This document shows, in pieces, positions 19,939 through 33,600 of a stretch of DNA of 64,000 nucleotides. Each line of letters begins with the position of its first letter. Position 1 is the first letter of the stretch. Both the position numbers and the translations under genes were made by a program. The DNA is taken from the NCBI RefSeq assembly GCF_000003815.2, contig NC_049984.1, forward strand, positions 13,904,851 through 13,968,850, given 5' to 3'. Origin of the DNA: Branchiostoma floridae. Lineage: Eukaryota; Chordata; Leptocardii; Amphioxiformes; Branchiostomatidae. The notes under the pieces were generated by a model. That model was not told the DNA's origin and did no database searches. It saw nothing but the letters and a program-made list of their open reading frames with translations.

Positions 19939-21602
19939 TTTATTCATACAATAGTCAGTCCTGCAGCCATTACAAGAACTGTACAAAATACAGTACAATG
20001 TATATCCTTCTGGAGTACAAAGTCTGAGATGTACAGAGTAACATACAGCAATATGTACATTCAAAGCTATTTACAGTTTTTGTCAAGAGCACACAATACA
20101 GACCAATGACTGGTATCAGTCTACATGCAGTTGGATTCACTGCCCAAACAATGCAATTCTGGATACAGAAGTGCTTATTACTTAATGATGATTCCAAATT
20201 CTTTCCATATCAGAAGTCATATACTGTACATGGAAGCCAAACTTCAAAATCCCACCACAAGAATCCAGTCACTCCATCATTATGCCCAATTCTTTAAAAT
20301 ATTAACTTAAATTAAGCTGCAGTTACAATTTCACTATATCAAAACAAAGGACGGAAACCCATTCCATAAAGTTGCTTTCCAATATTTGTCACAATAAATT
20401 TATCTCTTCAACTTTTGAGATCAAAGGAAATTGATTCAGTTTACTGTCTGATTCTGTATCTTGAGAAAAATTCCCACTACATGCAAGTCAATGGTGGATA
20501 ATCACAGAGGAACACCATCTGTTTTCTACTTCAACTACACTGAGATCCCTGTATATTCACTGACCAGCTCCTAACATCACAATACTACATCTCCTGTCCA
20601 TACTTACATCATTACCAACCACCGTACACACGCTCATACATGTCAACCCATTACCCAATGTTGCCCTCAAGTTTACATCCATTGGTATCCTTAAACACAT
20701 TCCCTCACCTCAAGTACCACACTTGACTTTCTATGCTTGTTTTACCTTTGTCAGAATTTAAGGTACTTTGCTAATAATTGTACATGCTACTTTCTCCATC
20801 TCTGTGCTTGCCTGACTGGCTTATCAAATCACTATCAAAAAAGTTGGAATCAATTGTACAGATTGTTTTTCTGTATGTAGAATTTCTAGCAAACCAAAAT
20901 TCCACCAATACTCATAAAGGAAGGGCCCTAATTCCCTGCCTTAACTCCTGTAACCATCAGATACATGTATATCAGTTTTACAATGTGGTTTTCTAAGACC
21001 CATTTTTTCACAAAGTCCTCCTGAAGTCTATACAAGTCCTTTGCAAGAAAACAACACATAAAATCTTTTTCAATCACAAAGTACACAAATATTTGTTATA
21101 CTGCAATGGTAGTTATGTCAATTCATAATTATGATAGTACATTTTTATAATTTGAAGAATATTATAACTTTAAAAATGTGCACATCAAGAGAAATATCAA
21201 TTCAAAATGATTTCTTAAATCAAACACAAATACATGTAGACATTGTACTTGCATAGTTAAGGCTGTAGTTCTGTACACACCTGAGCTACATGTGTTGTGT
21301 TTTTACAGAGAAGACACTACACTCAGAGGTGAAATTGTTATCACTGATATACATACATTACATACAATGTACACAATATACTATGTAGAACTACATGTAC
21401 CTAACTGAAAACAACGGTGGTGATAATCTTTCATCATTTGAACTCTTGAATCAAAAGAAGGCTGAAAATTTCTACCAGAAAAATTTGCCCTCAGAGAGGG
21501 AGAGAGATGCAATACAATACGATACAAAATGGTAACAAGTCAATCGTCAGGTGCTAGTTTGTATAATCCAGAAGAAATTGTGCAAAAGAAAACAAATCAA
21601 AA
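19939..21602 (-). other. DCAF11: DCAF11 3' UTR and polyadenylation signal
   Basis: On the minus strand AATAAA occurs at 19939-19944, about 1.66 kb after the DCAF11 stop. The interval has no convincing coding frame. On the plus strand it is rich in A and C, with (ACATGTA)-like repeats. The 3' end is inferred from the signal and from convergence with HNF4; other AATAAA copies in the interval could be used instead. Confidence 0.4.
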
Positions 21603-24600
21603 TCACCACACAGCCTCCCCGATACCAGATGGATGGTTGGAGAAGGCGTGACGTTTGCCGTCCTTCCAAGGTGACCTCTTCCTCCGCTTCCTGTCATCCT
21701 CCTCATCTTCCCACAGTTCATCAGAGTCCGAGTCGTCCAGGGGGTCATGGATCCTGCGTCTCCACTCCCAGAGCCCGAGTACACCATCCCACTGTAGAGA
21801 CACACAGCACACACATGCATACATCAACTACATCAACACAACAAGCACACACAACTGTCTGAAGCCAAAATCATACATCCACATTGATCAAACCAGTTAA
21901 AACTTTTTCTATATGAAAAGACATCTTTAGCACACTTTCTGGTGAAACTGAGGAGGGTTTGGCACAAGAATACTAGACAGGTTGACGGGTCTTTACCGAA
22001 GACATCGGAGTCACAATCAGAGTCTTGATAATCGTCAGATCTCCTTTCCCACAGCCCAACTATACCATCCCACTGTGCAGGTGAAACAAACAGCATCAAA
22101 TACACTACCATGGCCACACAACAGCAAAGGTACATGCAAATACATATGTTCATTTACATTAAGGGAAGATATATCTGTAGCTTCACCCTTCATAAATGTT
22201 TAAGTCTTCTGCCATTGCATTTTTTCTGAATTATCTTACCTTCAGCCTGGTGCAAGAGATTTGACAACTTTGACAAACAAACAGCATCAAATACACTACC
22301 ATGGCCATATAACAGCAAAGGTACACACAACTTTTGTCAATATCTAAGTTTCCTGCCATGGCATCTTTCTGATTGTGTCTTACATTCAGCCTGGTGCAAA
22401 AGATTTGCTAACTTGACCTGAAGCTTTGTTACATTCATACCTCAGAGCTGAAATATTTGTCTTTAACAAAACTCTATAAAATCGGCAGCAATCTTTCAGT
22501 CCTCACATTCCAGTCATCCACATATCAACCACACAATCTCTTAAGGTATAACAAGTCCATTGAAGATTTTTAGACATCACTTTTACACACTTTTATCAAA
22601 ACATGTGACTAAAAGTATGACATCAAGCTCTTCATATATTGCACGTCAAAGACAATTGACCAAAGCAGATATGATTGTAAGTAAGAACTACAGCATACTG
22701 ACCCCTGTGCTCATGATTTTGGGTTCATACGGATGCCAGGACACGTCCCTCACACAGGCCTTATGTCCCCTCAGCTTCTCCACTATCTGCCCAGTCAGAA
22801 CATCATACACTGGAAAGGGAAATTAGTCAATGAAAAATGTGGTACCTTTGCTTCTTTTCCTTGCCTTTTGTGTCTTACTACTATCTTGACTCTTGGGAGT
22901 TAAACATCTAAGTAAGGTTGATTAGTAAAGTTGTCATAAAAATTAATTCTTATCTCCAATTTGAAGGCTGTCTCAAGGGGGTTAGCAACATAAGAATCAT
23001 TCTCAACCTTATTAGAAAATGAACAGACTTCACTATGTCCACTGTCAACACCTGTCATATTTTGAATAAATTGTGTTGAGATAGTAATTTTATATTCAGC
23101 AATCTTGATTGTGGCAACACAATTTTGTACAAAATAAGATGAGTGAAAAACTTACCAACAACACTCCCTGTTGAGCAGCCACTGTAAATGAACCTCTGTA
23201 ACAAATCAGATAACATGTATAACATATACATTGTGATTGAAAAATTGAGCAAAACTGATACAACTTATAGATTGATACCTGATGTGTGATATACATGCAT
23301 TTTCCTATCAATATAATTTTTTTTTTGTGTGCAGTAATTCCCAATGAAACAATCAATAGTCCCCTAATCCAGTGCCCACCTGTCCCGTAGTGTGTACAGG
23401 TGAGAAGCGACACCTGACCAAGGTGTGCAGGACACCGTGCCCCCTGTAGGTCATCAGGGAGGTGTCACCGGCCAGCCTGGCACTGCTTGTTCGAACTGAA
23501 ATTGAGGAAAAACATAATGTCAAAAATTATGAAACAAACCTTTTCCCTGCCCCCCTTCCTGTCTTCCTACTCTAAAACTTATTTCCAATGAATGAAGCAA
23601 TCAATGACAGGGAGGTACTTTAACAGACATGAAACAATCAGATATTTTATAATAAGTTGGTGGGACATATAAATGTTCTGTTGGAGTTCCATACAGTTCT
23701 TGACAAGTTCACCAGGAGGCGTAGTTAAACAGTAACTTGTACCTACCTCTTTTTGGCACAGGTTGCCACCTGTAGTCCCAGTTCTGATTAGCCACTGCTC
23801 TTCTAGAAGCCTGTAATGTAGACAAGTCTGATGATAAACACACTTAAACCACTTTCAAACTGATAGTAAAGATTGTTTAAGTGCCTTGAAGTTTCCACCT
23901 AGTAGGAGGTATACTCTAAAGAAAGAGTGCCATTTTCTTCTTCAGAAACAGGGATATAAATCTATGCACCTCCAACCCCTCTGGAGGGGAGAACTTCCTG
24001 ATGTCCCACAGTTTGATGGTCTGGTCCTTGGAGTTGGAGATCAGATGTCGAGCATCCGCCTGAAAGGCAGGGAGAGGGCATTTGTTTGTTTGAACCTTTG
24101 TTTATTCATGAAAGCTCAAATAGGCCTACAGGCCACTTTTCATTAAAGTCATGAGGGAATAGGTAAGGGTCAGAAGAAATATACATATATTTGTAACAGA
24201 GGTACAGTTTACTTTGTAATAAGTCTATACACATATTTTACACAATCATATATGGTACACGGTACATTTACAGATCCTCTCAGATCTGAATGTACCAGCA
24301 ATGGGGACTTGGTATAACCATAACACATAGATTGACAATGCATAACCATTGACATGTTTACACATTTACAACTGCTGGTAATTACAGGAGAAGAGAAGGA
24401 GACAGCAGAGCATCATCCCAACTGTTCCTCACCTTGGAGTCGATAAACGTGATCCCGTCGGAGTGCCCTGCCAGCGTCCCAACGGCGTTGGGGCTGTTCT
24501 CGCTCAACATTCTCCTGTCCCACACACGACACAGCCCGTCATCGCCCCCGGAGTACAGGATCTGTGAGCTGTCGTCTGCGTACGCCACGGCATTCACATC

Positions 24601-27600
24601 GTCTTCATGGCTCTCAATCTGTCAGGGACACAGACAGTTCAGACGGTATTGATAATGTTCATCCTAAATTCATGTTGGTACTCATCACTTACCAGTAATG
24701 GTGCAAGCAAGCAACTTATCGGTTGACAATTTACTTCCTCCTCCTCTCTACTGTATTTGGATATCTTTGACCATTTTCTGTCAACTCAAATTTGTGCAAT
24801 CACGATCATTATGACAAACTGGATGGCTCTAAAAATTCTGAAAACACTTCTGGATGACAGAAAAAAAACTGGCTTTACCTTATACCAAAACTATCTCAGT
24901 CAATACTAAAAAATTGGCTATTTTGAGCTGCATATATACTTACCCGTAATGTTCGTTCATTCCTCTCTCTGTCATAGATGTACAAACATCCATCGTTGGC
25001 CCTGTATGAAACAGAAAAAGCTATGCCTATCAGATTGGTGGTATGAATGGATAGAGAAATCTCATAAAGAAAAAAATCATGGCTAAAGCATTTTATGAAA
25101 CTGTTCAAAAGTCAGGTACATATGCAGACAGACTACTCACCCCCCGAGTACTTCCTTATTGTCACTGGAGAACGTTAGGGAGAAGATACAGAACCGCCGC
25201 TCACTGGGACTAGAAATCAAGAACGACATGACAAACATTTTAGTAATCATATCATGGAACCTTGTCCTAAGAAGAAAAATATGGGTTAACTTTGGGACAA
25301 ATTTATGCCAATGTTTATGTCACATTCCTTTTCTACTGTTATTGTCTCCATGTTCAAATAAAAAAAAGGTTTCATGTTGCTGTGATGAGAACAATAAACC
25401 TATCAGTCTTGTCCATTTTTTAATTTTAGACATTCAAAGTAGTTGGGAAGGAACCTACTTCAAGTCCAGGGCTATGTGAGTCTCGTAATCTCCATAGATG
25501 TTGCATAGGTGGACTGTGAAAGGGTGAAACAAGTCAGCAAAACACAAAAATGTACTTGTCTTGTAACTTTAACTATCAAAGGTAAAACTCAACAAATGAT
25601 TTCATATTGAGCCAGTTCCATCAGTATATTATACCACAGATCAAGGGAGTGTTCTCCTAAATACAAGAATCATATCTTAGAATGTCATTGCAATTATACT
25701 TACTGGCATCAGACCAGCTAGAGTAGATCAGGTAGCAGCCATCAGGACTGGAACCAAAACACACAAGTTTTCATGGTTATCCCTTGATAGTCCATGCACA
25801 CATGTATAAGGTTTTATGTCATACCTGTGACGTGAAAACGTTCTATACGGGTGTTCCGGACCGTGTGATAACTTTACGTATCACACAGGCTCAAAGTTTG
25901 TATCACGCAGGCTTCCTTGGAGTAAATTGAACCATTTCGAGCGGGACGAGTGCGGCACGGTTGGCAATTCGAATACCTGATTCGGACGTTGGAACATTGC
26001 TGTTGTAACACTTTTTTTGTTCGAGGGCACCAAATTTGTTCAACTTCTGGCGCATTTCGCATCAAAACATGGGTTTTCTCAGGTGGGTATGATATAAATA
26101 AAATACAACACGGTGTATTCCGCATCCCCCTTGGTCCCAGCCCTGCCGCGGGTCGGGCTGGTACCTCGGGAGATACGGAATACACCGTGTTGTATTCTAT
26201 ATGTATAGACAGAACTTACACCTAATATCATGTATGTTACAAGTATGTTCTTTAATAATAAATAAATAATCCTTACAAAGGGTTCCTGATACAACACTGA
26301 ATTGTATCTTTTGCATACATGTATATGTAAATATTATATGGTTTTGATAACAAGTTGTGTTGGTTCAGTAATAAGTGCCTAAATCCCAGTCACTTTGCTG
26401 CAGTACTGATTACCTGAAGGCTGTGTCCAGGACGCTCCAACCCACGTCTCTCGCCCGGATTGTTCGGAACTCCTGGAACTTCCCATTGCCTACATTGTAT
26501 AACCTGATATTCTGATCTGTAACAGGGAAGTAAATAAGAAACACTGTAACTTCTCAAAGCTTCAGATCCAAATTAAGATGGCAAGTAATGAAACATATAT
26601 GAAAAAGGAGGTTTTGAAACAGATGCTCTCTATATCTACTGAAAGATATGAGAAATGTGTTCATTTTATTGTTCATCGACTTAAATGTGTCAACAAGATA
26701 TTAATGCCATACAATACAAAAAGTACCAAATAGCAATTACATACTATGATGTTTTAGCTCCAAAGAGGAAGGATATATTTCTGCAAGTAAATATGGTCAT
26801 TGTTTTCTTCTATAAAAGCCACTTTTACTCTATAAAGAGAACTCTAGCAGCAGAAAATGGCACAAACTGAGTCTACTTAGTATATCATCACCTCACTAAT
26901 AGTATCTTAAATACCATTATGGTGACTGAATACTTATCAAAATTGTAACATGTCTATTAAAAGTATATTTGCATTTTCAGCCTTAGTCAGCACATGTATC
27001 TATATTGTACGTATGTAAGTTACAAGTTACTTACAACACTTCATGATACTAGTACCAAATCATGGAACAGAAGAAACATTGAAATAAACTGAGACCAAAC
27101 AAAGATACCTTGGCAAGCAGAAAGGAAGACCGAACCATCCAGTGAGTACTGTCCACAGAATGCCTTGTGTCTATACTGAGCCATGGTCTGCATGGAGTTG
27201 GGCACAAAACTGTTCCAAACACAACAAATAAATGAACACAAATTAAACTAAAAGAATACTTAAACACAAGACACCTCTATACTGTATACACTCCTACCAT
27301 TTGGAGCGAGCAAGAGAATCATTGAATATGGGCAGCATTTTTTTTTCATTTCGGATGTCAACATTGCTAAGTGTCAGCATTAAAACAAAGCAGCTGATAA
27401 GACAGCAACATTATAATTATGACTGTCTAGTATCTAAAACAACTTTGCTACAGATTACTACAAACATTTTACCTAACAAGGGAGACTAAAGAATAATATT
27501 TCAATATTTCAACTGTTTAAAAATAGAGGTTTCAACTGAAGACCTTTAAAATTTTTCCCTTCACAGCTCTCTGCAATGGTAAGAATACAGACAGTACATT

Positions 27601-30600
27601 TTCACACATTCCCTTTGGTAAATTTGCACATGTTCTGTTTCTACCACCTTGGCACGCTGAGAGGAAGACAGAGCCATTGTGTGAGTACTGCCCACAGAAG
27701 GCCTTGTGCCAGTACTTGGCAACTGTCGTCATGAAGTTGGGTAAGTAACTAGGGAAGAGGAACAGACTGTTAACATCATCAACAATTCATGTCTGTTGGG
27801 AAATGTAACTTAAGGAGTAATGGAGATCTGTATACCACACTCACTCACCCATCAACTCTTAATGGGCATGGGTAATGCTGTATACTGAATGAATGTTATC
27901 AAATTACCAACAGAGTTGAACAGACACATTTCATTCAGAGGTACAGAATTTGTGGAGAACTTAAACTTACTTCTCAGAGAAATGTCTCTGAAGGGTCAAT
28001 CAAAACATTAGGAGCTTTGGATGAGGTAAGGATGCATATATTTCTAATAGATTAAAAATTAAATATAACTGATACTATCATATCAATACATGTAGCTGCA
28101 TTATTAAAAAGGAAGAAAAACATAGACAATGTCATAAACAGCCTTTTTAAAAGGACAAAGAACAACTAAGGCTATGCCCACATGGACTAGCTTAAATTTA
28201 AATTTTAAGGAATTCTCATTTTTCCAGCAGTGATGCCCACAGTACCTGGACCCAATCCATGAGCACTGTCCACTGGTGAAGCCATCACACCTCTTGGGAA
28301 GACCAACTTCTCTCTGGAACAATGGAAACATCAGATCAGATGAGAAACTAAGTCCAAACAAAGCCTACGTTCAAATCCCAAAACGTTGATACTTATATCA
28401 TGTAAACTTGCTATCAGATGACGGTTTTAATGTCCAGTATAAGGTGATGAACATAACCCACCTGTTTCAACATCCGAGTGATACATGCTTGTGGTTGCCT
28501 GAAGTTCTGTGCCCTTGCTGTAGCTAACAACACCTCCTGTTTGAAGTCACTGTCCTGCAAGGCCACAAAATGTGATTATCAGTCCACTAAACAGCTAGTT
28601 TATGCTGAATTTCTCCAAAACATTGTAGATACTGTGATTGCTTGGAATTTACATTTGCCTATGACCATGCATCCAATGATACTGAGCTTGGTTATGTAAT
28701 ATTACTAATAAGATAAGTATTCTCTACAAAGAATTCTCAACCTTCCAGTTGGCTTGCTTGCTTGACTTAAGCCATTTATTGTATTTAGCTCTCACTACAG
28801 AGACGCTGGCGGACTTAGGTCCACTTTACATTACGTTTTTCGCGTTAGCGGGACTGGCGTTAGCGGGGCTGCGTTAGCGGGAGTCCCGTGTAAAGAGAGT
28901 TCCCGTTAACGTAGTCCCGCTAACGCCAAATTTTCTCCCGTCCACTCCGAAGCGTACGCCCGTAGGCTCAGCGGGAGTCCCCATCAACGCCAAACTGCTT
29001 ATAAAGAGAACACGTCGGGCTCGCGTTAGCGGGAGTCAGGGTTTAGACGTTTAGCATAAAGTGCACGCTTATTAGCATATGGCGCGAAAATGGTGGGTAC
29101 AGATTTGCAAAACATTGGAGGAAAATTGCCAGCAGTGATCATGTTCATAACGCTGGGTATTAAAGAATACAGTGATAAGAAAACAGTCTCCCGATAGTTA
29201 CTTTTTTATACACTAGTAGAATGAATGTCAACCCAAAAATCAACCCGAACTACGCAGAAAAAATAGTTTTCACGGCCTGCCTTTGCCGTAATGGCCACCT
29301 ACGCAGGCTCTTACGTCAATCGGGTCTGCGTTCAAAGCAGGCGGGATGTCAGCGAAAAATAGTCTCATTTTCACATTTTTGGACGACCTACTTTTGCACA
29401 ATTTTCGTGGAAGACCTGTAAAAAAATATACAAATTCGATTCCAAATATTTTCTCCTGCAATACATCATTATGTTGTAGCGAAACCAGAAGCCGCTATCT
29501 CTGCAAATTTTGTATGAAGTAATCCCATTACGCGTCTCCGATTGGCCGTTGCTATGACATTGCTGGGGAAATTCCCGCTACATGAACTGCTGGCAGCTTG
29601 AGTTTTTACGTACAAGGTAGTTATTATACCTGCAGGAATTATGCGTATAGTTCACGGTTATTTCAGTACTGGCCATAATTTAGCAGGTCATCACTGAAAG
29701 AAAGAGATCTTCTATCAAACAGTTCGCTTTGAAAGGGTTTTTAAGTGCTTTTTTATCGAAAATTTTGTGGTCGAAGTTACCGGAAGTCTCAGCGAAACAA
29801 CAACAACGTAGTCAGGGACTTGTATTTCTCATGCAAGTCACGTATTTGAATCTTCAATCACTTGGTAGCGGTACGCAAACAAAAGATTAACGGTTGTTCA
29901 ATATAACAACGTGCAGCTAAAAAGAACTGCGATCTTTACGGGTAGACTTTCACCAAGATTTTACATTCCACCGCGCGCCGCGGGTGTCCTGTCAGATTTC
30001 CGGGCGGTGTGTCTAAAGAGGTGCCAATAGCGGCGTCCCGATAACGGGAAATTTACCGCTAACGCGAAAAGTAAAGTGGGCCTTAATGTACCTTAATGAA
30101 CCGAAAATGAAATGTATCGACTTCCAACATCACAGTCAATCAACTGCCATTTTATGATGCTTTCCTTATCACATTCACATACAAGAACTCTACGTAAAAA
30201 GGAAATAATTTGAACTTACATCTAAGGTCTTTGTATCAGGCTGGCTGTCACCTACATGGAAAAATCAGACAGGGAAAGGACATACCACAGTTAATGTTAA
30301 TGAAAAATCAATATGAAATGGGGTTGATGTTCACATTGGGAGTAATTATACCACACAATATGTATTAGAAAATCATTGTACAAATGAAACATTGATTAAG
30401 ATTTTACATTATTTCCATTTATGAAAGGACACTTCAGTGCTTCTCCTTGGGGCTGAGGTAATTGTTTCTGTTGTCTGGGCTGTATTTTAACCTAAGTTTA
30501 ACAAACTGATAGATTTATAAATTTGGCATGTTTTATCCCAAATATTTTCATGGAAAGTTGAATTTACTAATCTCCAAGCAGATTCCTCCGGTGGCATAAA

Positions 30601-33600
30601 ATAGTAACATAAGCTGGGGAAGGACTTTAGCCGGCAGAGGACTCCTCTGCCGGCTAAAGTAAAATTAAAAGGTTAAAGGTTAAGTAAAAGGTTAGAATTT
30701 ACAGCAAATCCTTTACAGTAGCCAAAAGTAAAACTAGGATGTTTCTTTCATGAATAGTTTTTATCAGTTTGGTAAATCCTAGCTGACATTTTGTTGACTG
30801 TGAGGAAAGTAACAGTATGTCTGCAACATGTCAGCTAGGTGTTATCTATTTGGTTTTGTTAGTTTCTTTCTACATCATACACATTCACAGGGAACACTGC
30901 ACTGTCAGGTGATGGACTTTCCTCCGTGCACTTTAAACATTTATGACATAATTTATCAGTGCAGAAGAGCTCATACGTGCAGAAGAGCATGTTATTATGC
31001 ATGCTCAGCGAGCAGAACCATTTATGAGTTCATTGCCCTGAAATGCCCCAGCCTCAGTGTAAGGTGCAGGTGAAGTGTCCTTTGTTATAATTAAATCTGT
31101 TGAAATACATATCATCAAGACTTGTGGGTGACCCAAGACGACCCCACAGGGTTTCTAGGCTGTTGTTGAGACAACAACTTCATACTACAGGGCATTCCTA
31201 GACATTACATGCTACTAGTATGACTAGTATGAGCCCTGAACTTTGTCCTAATGACACTTGATATTTGAAGTGTCACATAGTTAGATGTAGGAAGAGCCTG
31301 CAGTAACAATGAAGCTATTGTAGAACTTGTCATAGTAACAACATATTTAAAATGTGAACATTTCAACCTAATTTTCATGTAAATGTGTAAAGCAAAGCAT
31401 AGCTTTTCTGGAGTGCACACTTCTCAAACTTTCCTACCCAAAAAGGATAAGATGAAAATAAAATCCAAAGGAAGAGAAAGGAAAGCAACAGGAGTAAAGA
31501 AACTCAAGCAGGCAAACTTAGGATTCCTTTTCTACCTTCGGGGCAGCATGCCTCGGAACACGAGGTGGGGTCGTCTTCGTCACTGTCGGAAGAGCGAAGG
31601 AGAGCTATACCTGAACCTCGCGTCTGGATAAGTCGTACCTGCCCACTGGAAACACAACGACAACGTGCTAGACAGTTACACCACTTGCACCTGGAGAGGA
31701 ACGTGTGGCAAGTTTTTTCTCACGTAATAAACTACATGGACCTTCCTGATATAGAAAGATTGAAAGGTTATGATCAATGTCATCATTATCTGTATAATAC
31801 ATGTAGATATACAATAATCATATCAAAGAATTCAACTATGCATACAATAGTCAACTGTTGTCAAATATAGTATATTGTAAATGCAGAAACTTTTGCGGTG
31901 GTTTAATGTTCGCGGTTTTCGTGGTGGCTGCTTCACCACGAACTTAAAAGCACCGTAAACATTTTTCCATAGCAGGAGACTACAGTGCATGGTGCTACCG
32001 CGAACTTAAAACCTCCACGAAAAGTCCCTTTTCCCGCTACCACAAAATTAAATCCCTGCAGACTTAAATGCATTTACAGTAACTAAACAGCAAGCAAGAT
32101 GCAGCCCTGCTCCATGACATAGCAGTTTTCTCACTGCAATGACAACAAATCCTTTTGTTACCTGTTGGCACATCAACCACATGCGGCCACACCAATGGAG
32201 GAAGGCAAATAAACTAGTTACTAGCACTATAGTACATAGCTGAGACAGATCTTTGGCTGATGAAAGTGCATACCAGTTTTCGTAGTCCATCATCTATGAT
32301 GACTGTATCTGTGTATGGGTATGGGAAGAGTTGTGTCACACTTGGATTATTAGCATACGATGAATACTTAGAAAAATTCTTGTCACCTCAGCAAGCAATT
32401 TTCCAGTTGAAAAAGCACATGTATTCAAACTTCAATCACCAACAGTGCACACCCCAATTCTTCCCAGTCTGCCTAAACACCTCATCAAATGACCTTAAAC
32501 AACCTCAAATGACTCTAATATGTAGTGTACATGTGGTAACGTTCTTGTATGGCACTCTGGATACATTGTTTATGCATTGATTGATGACATGTTCTGGGAA
32601 TCCAAAAACTGATGTAAGCGTGCGAATAAAAAAAAAGTTTGAAAAAAAAAAAGGTGCCTTCATTCTGAAATCTGTACATGTTCTGGAAGGTTGAAGAAGT
32701 GACTGAGCACACAGAATGTAGAACAATTTTACATTCTCAATTTTTGTTTTTTCACACCTTCTTCGACCTTGAAATGTTCTTTGAAATTAGTATACATTTT
32801 TCGATATTTATTTTTGCAATACGCGGCATATCTTTCCTTATTTCAAAGCTGCTTTGTACGATTTAGAGTATGGTTGAAGACTCTTTTTATCTTTGAAAAT
32901 GGCCGAAAATTGATGCACACGCGGATGTCATCCATATAATCAAATCAACATGGCCTTATTTCGAATTAATCCGCTGGGTTTCACTCACTCATTCCCATAG
33001 CCATTAGCCATAAGTTACATAACAGTTGTTAAAATCCTACTAACTCAAATCAAGAATATATATTTTGTATATATAACGTTAGTCGTTACATTTGTTATGT
33101 GGGATATTCTAACCTGAGACTTTCAAACAGAACACAGATCAAATGGCTGCTCATGTTCCCTCACTGTGTCCACACAAACAGTTAACTGGTATTGCATATG
33201 GCAAATGTTTACATGGAAAGTCACCAAACTTTTTATGATTATGCAATAAAGAATCCATGAGTAGCAGCACATCTATTGCATGATGATGCAATGTATTTTT
33301 GGTGGGTTATTAAAATCAAAAGATAAAGTTTATAAACATCTGTCTACATTAAGAAATACCAATACGAGTAACAGCAGCTGTGCAAAAATTGTGCCAAATC
33401 GCTGCATGAAATAGATAATACAGTTTAATAGCTTGTTGGTAAAGGTCAACAACTGTCAACAACGGCACAAGGTCTAGTTTCATGAACACAAATGTAGCAC
33501 CTGTTTGTTTGGAACATATGCAACATACGCAACATGCCAAGAGCCTGAAACATCACAACGTCATGGTTTGTTCCAACAAAAACAACACGGGGGAGGGGTA

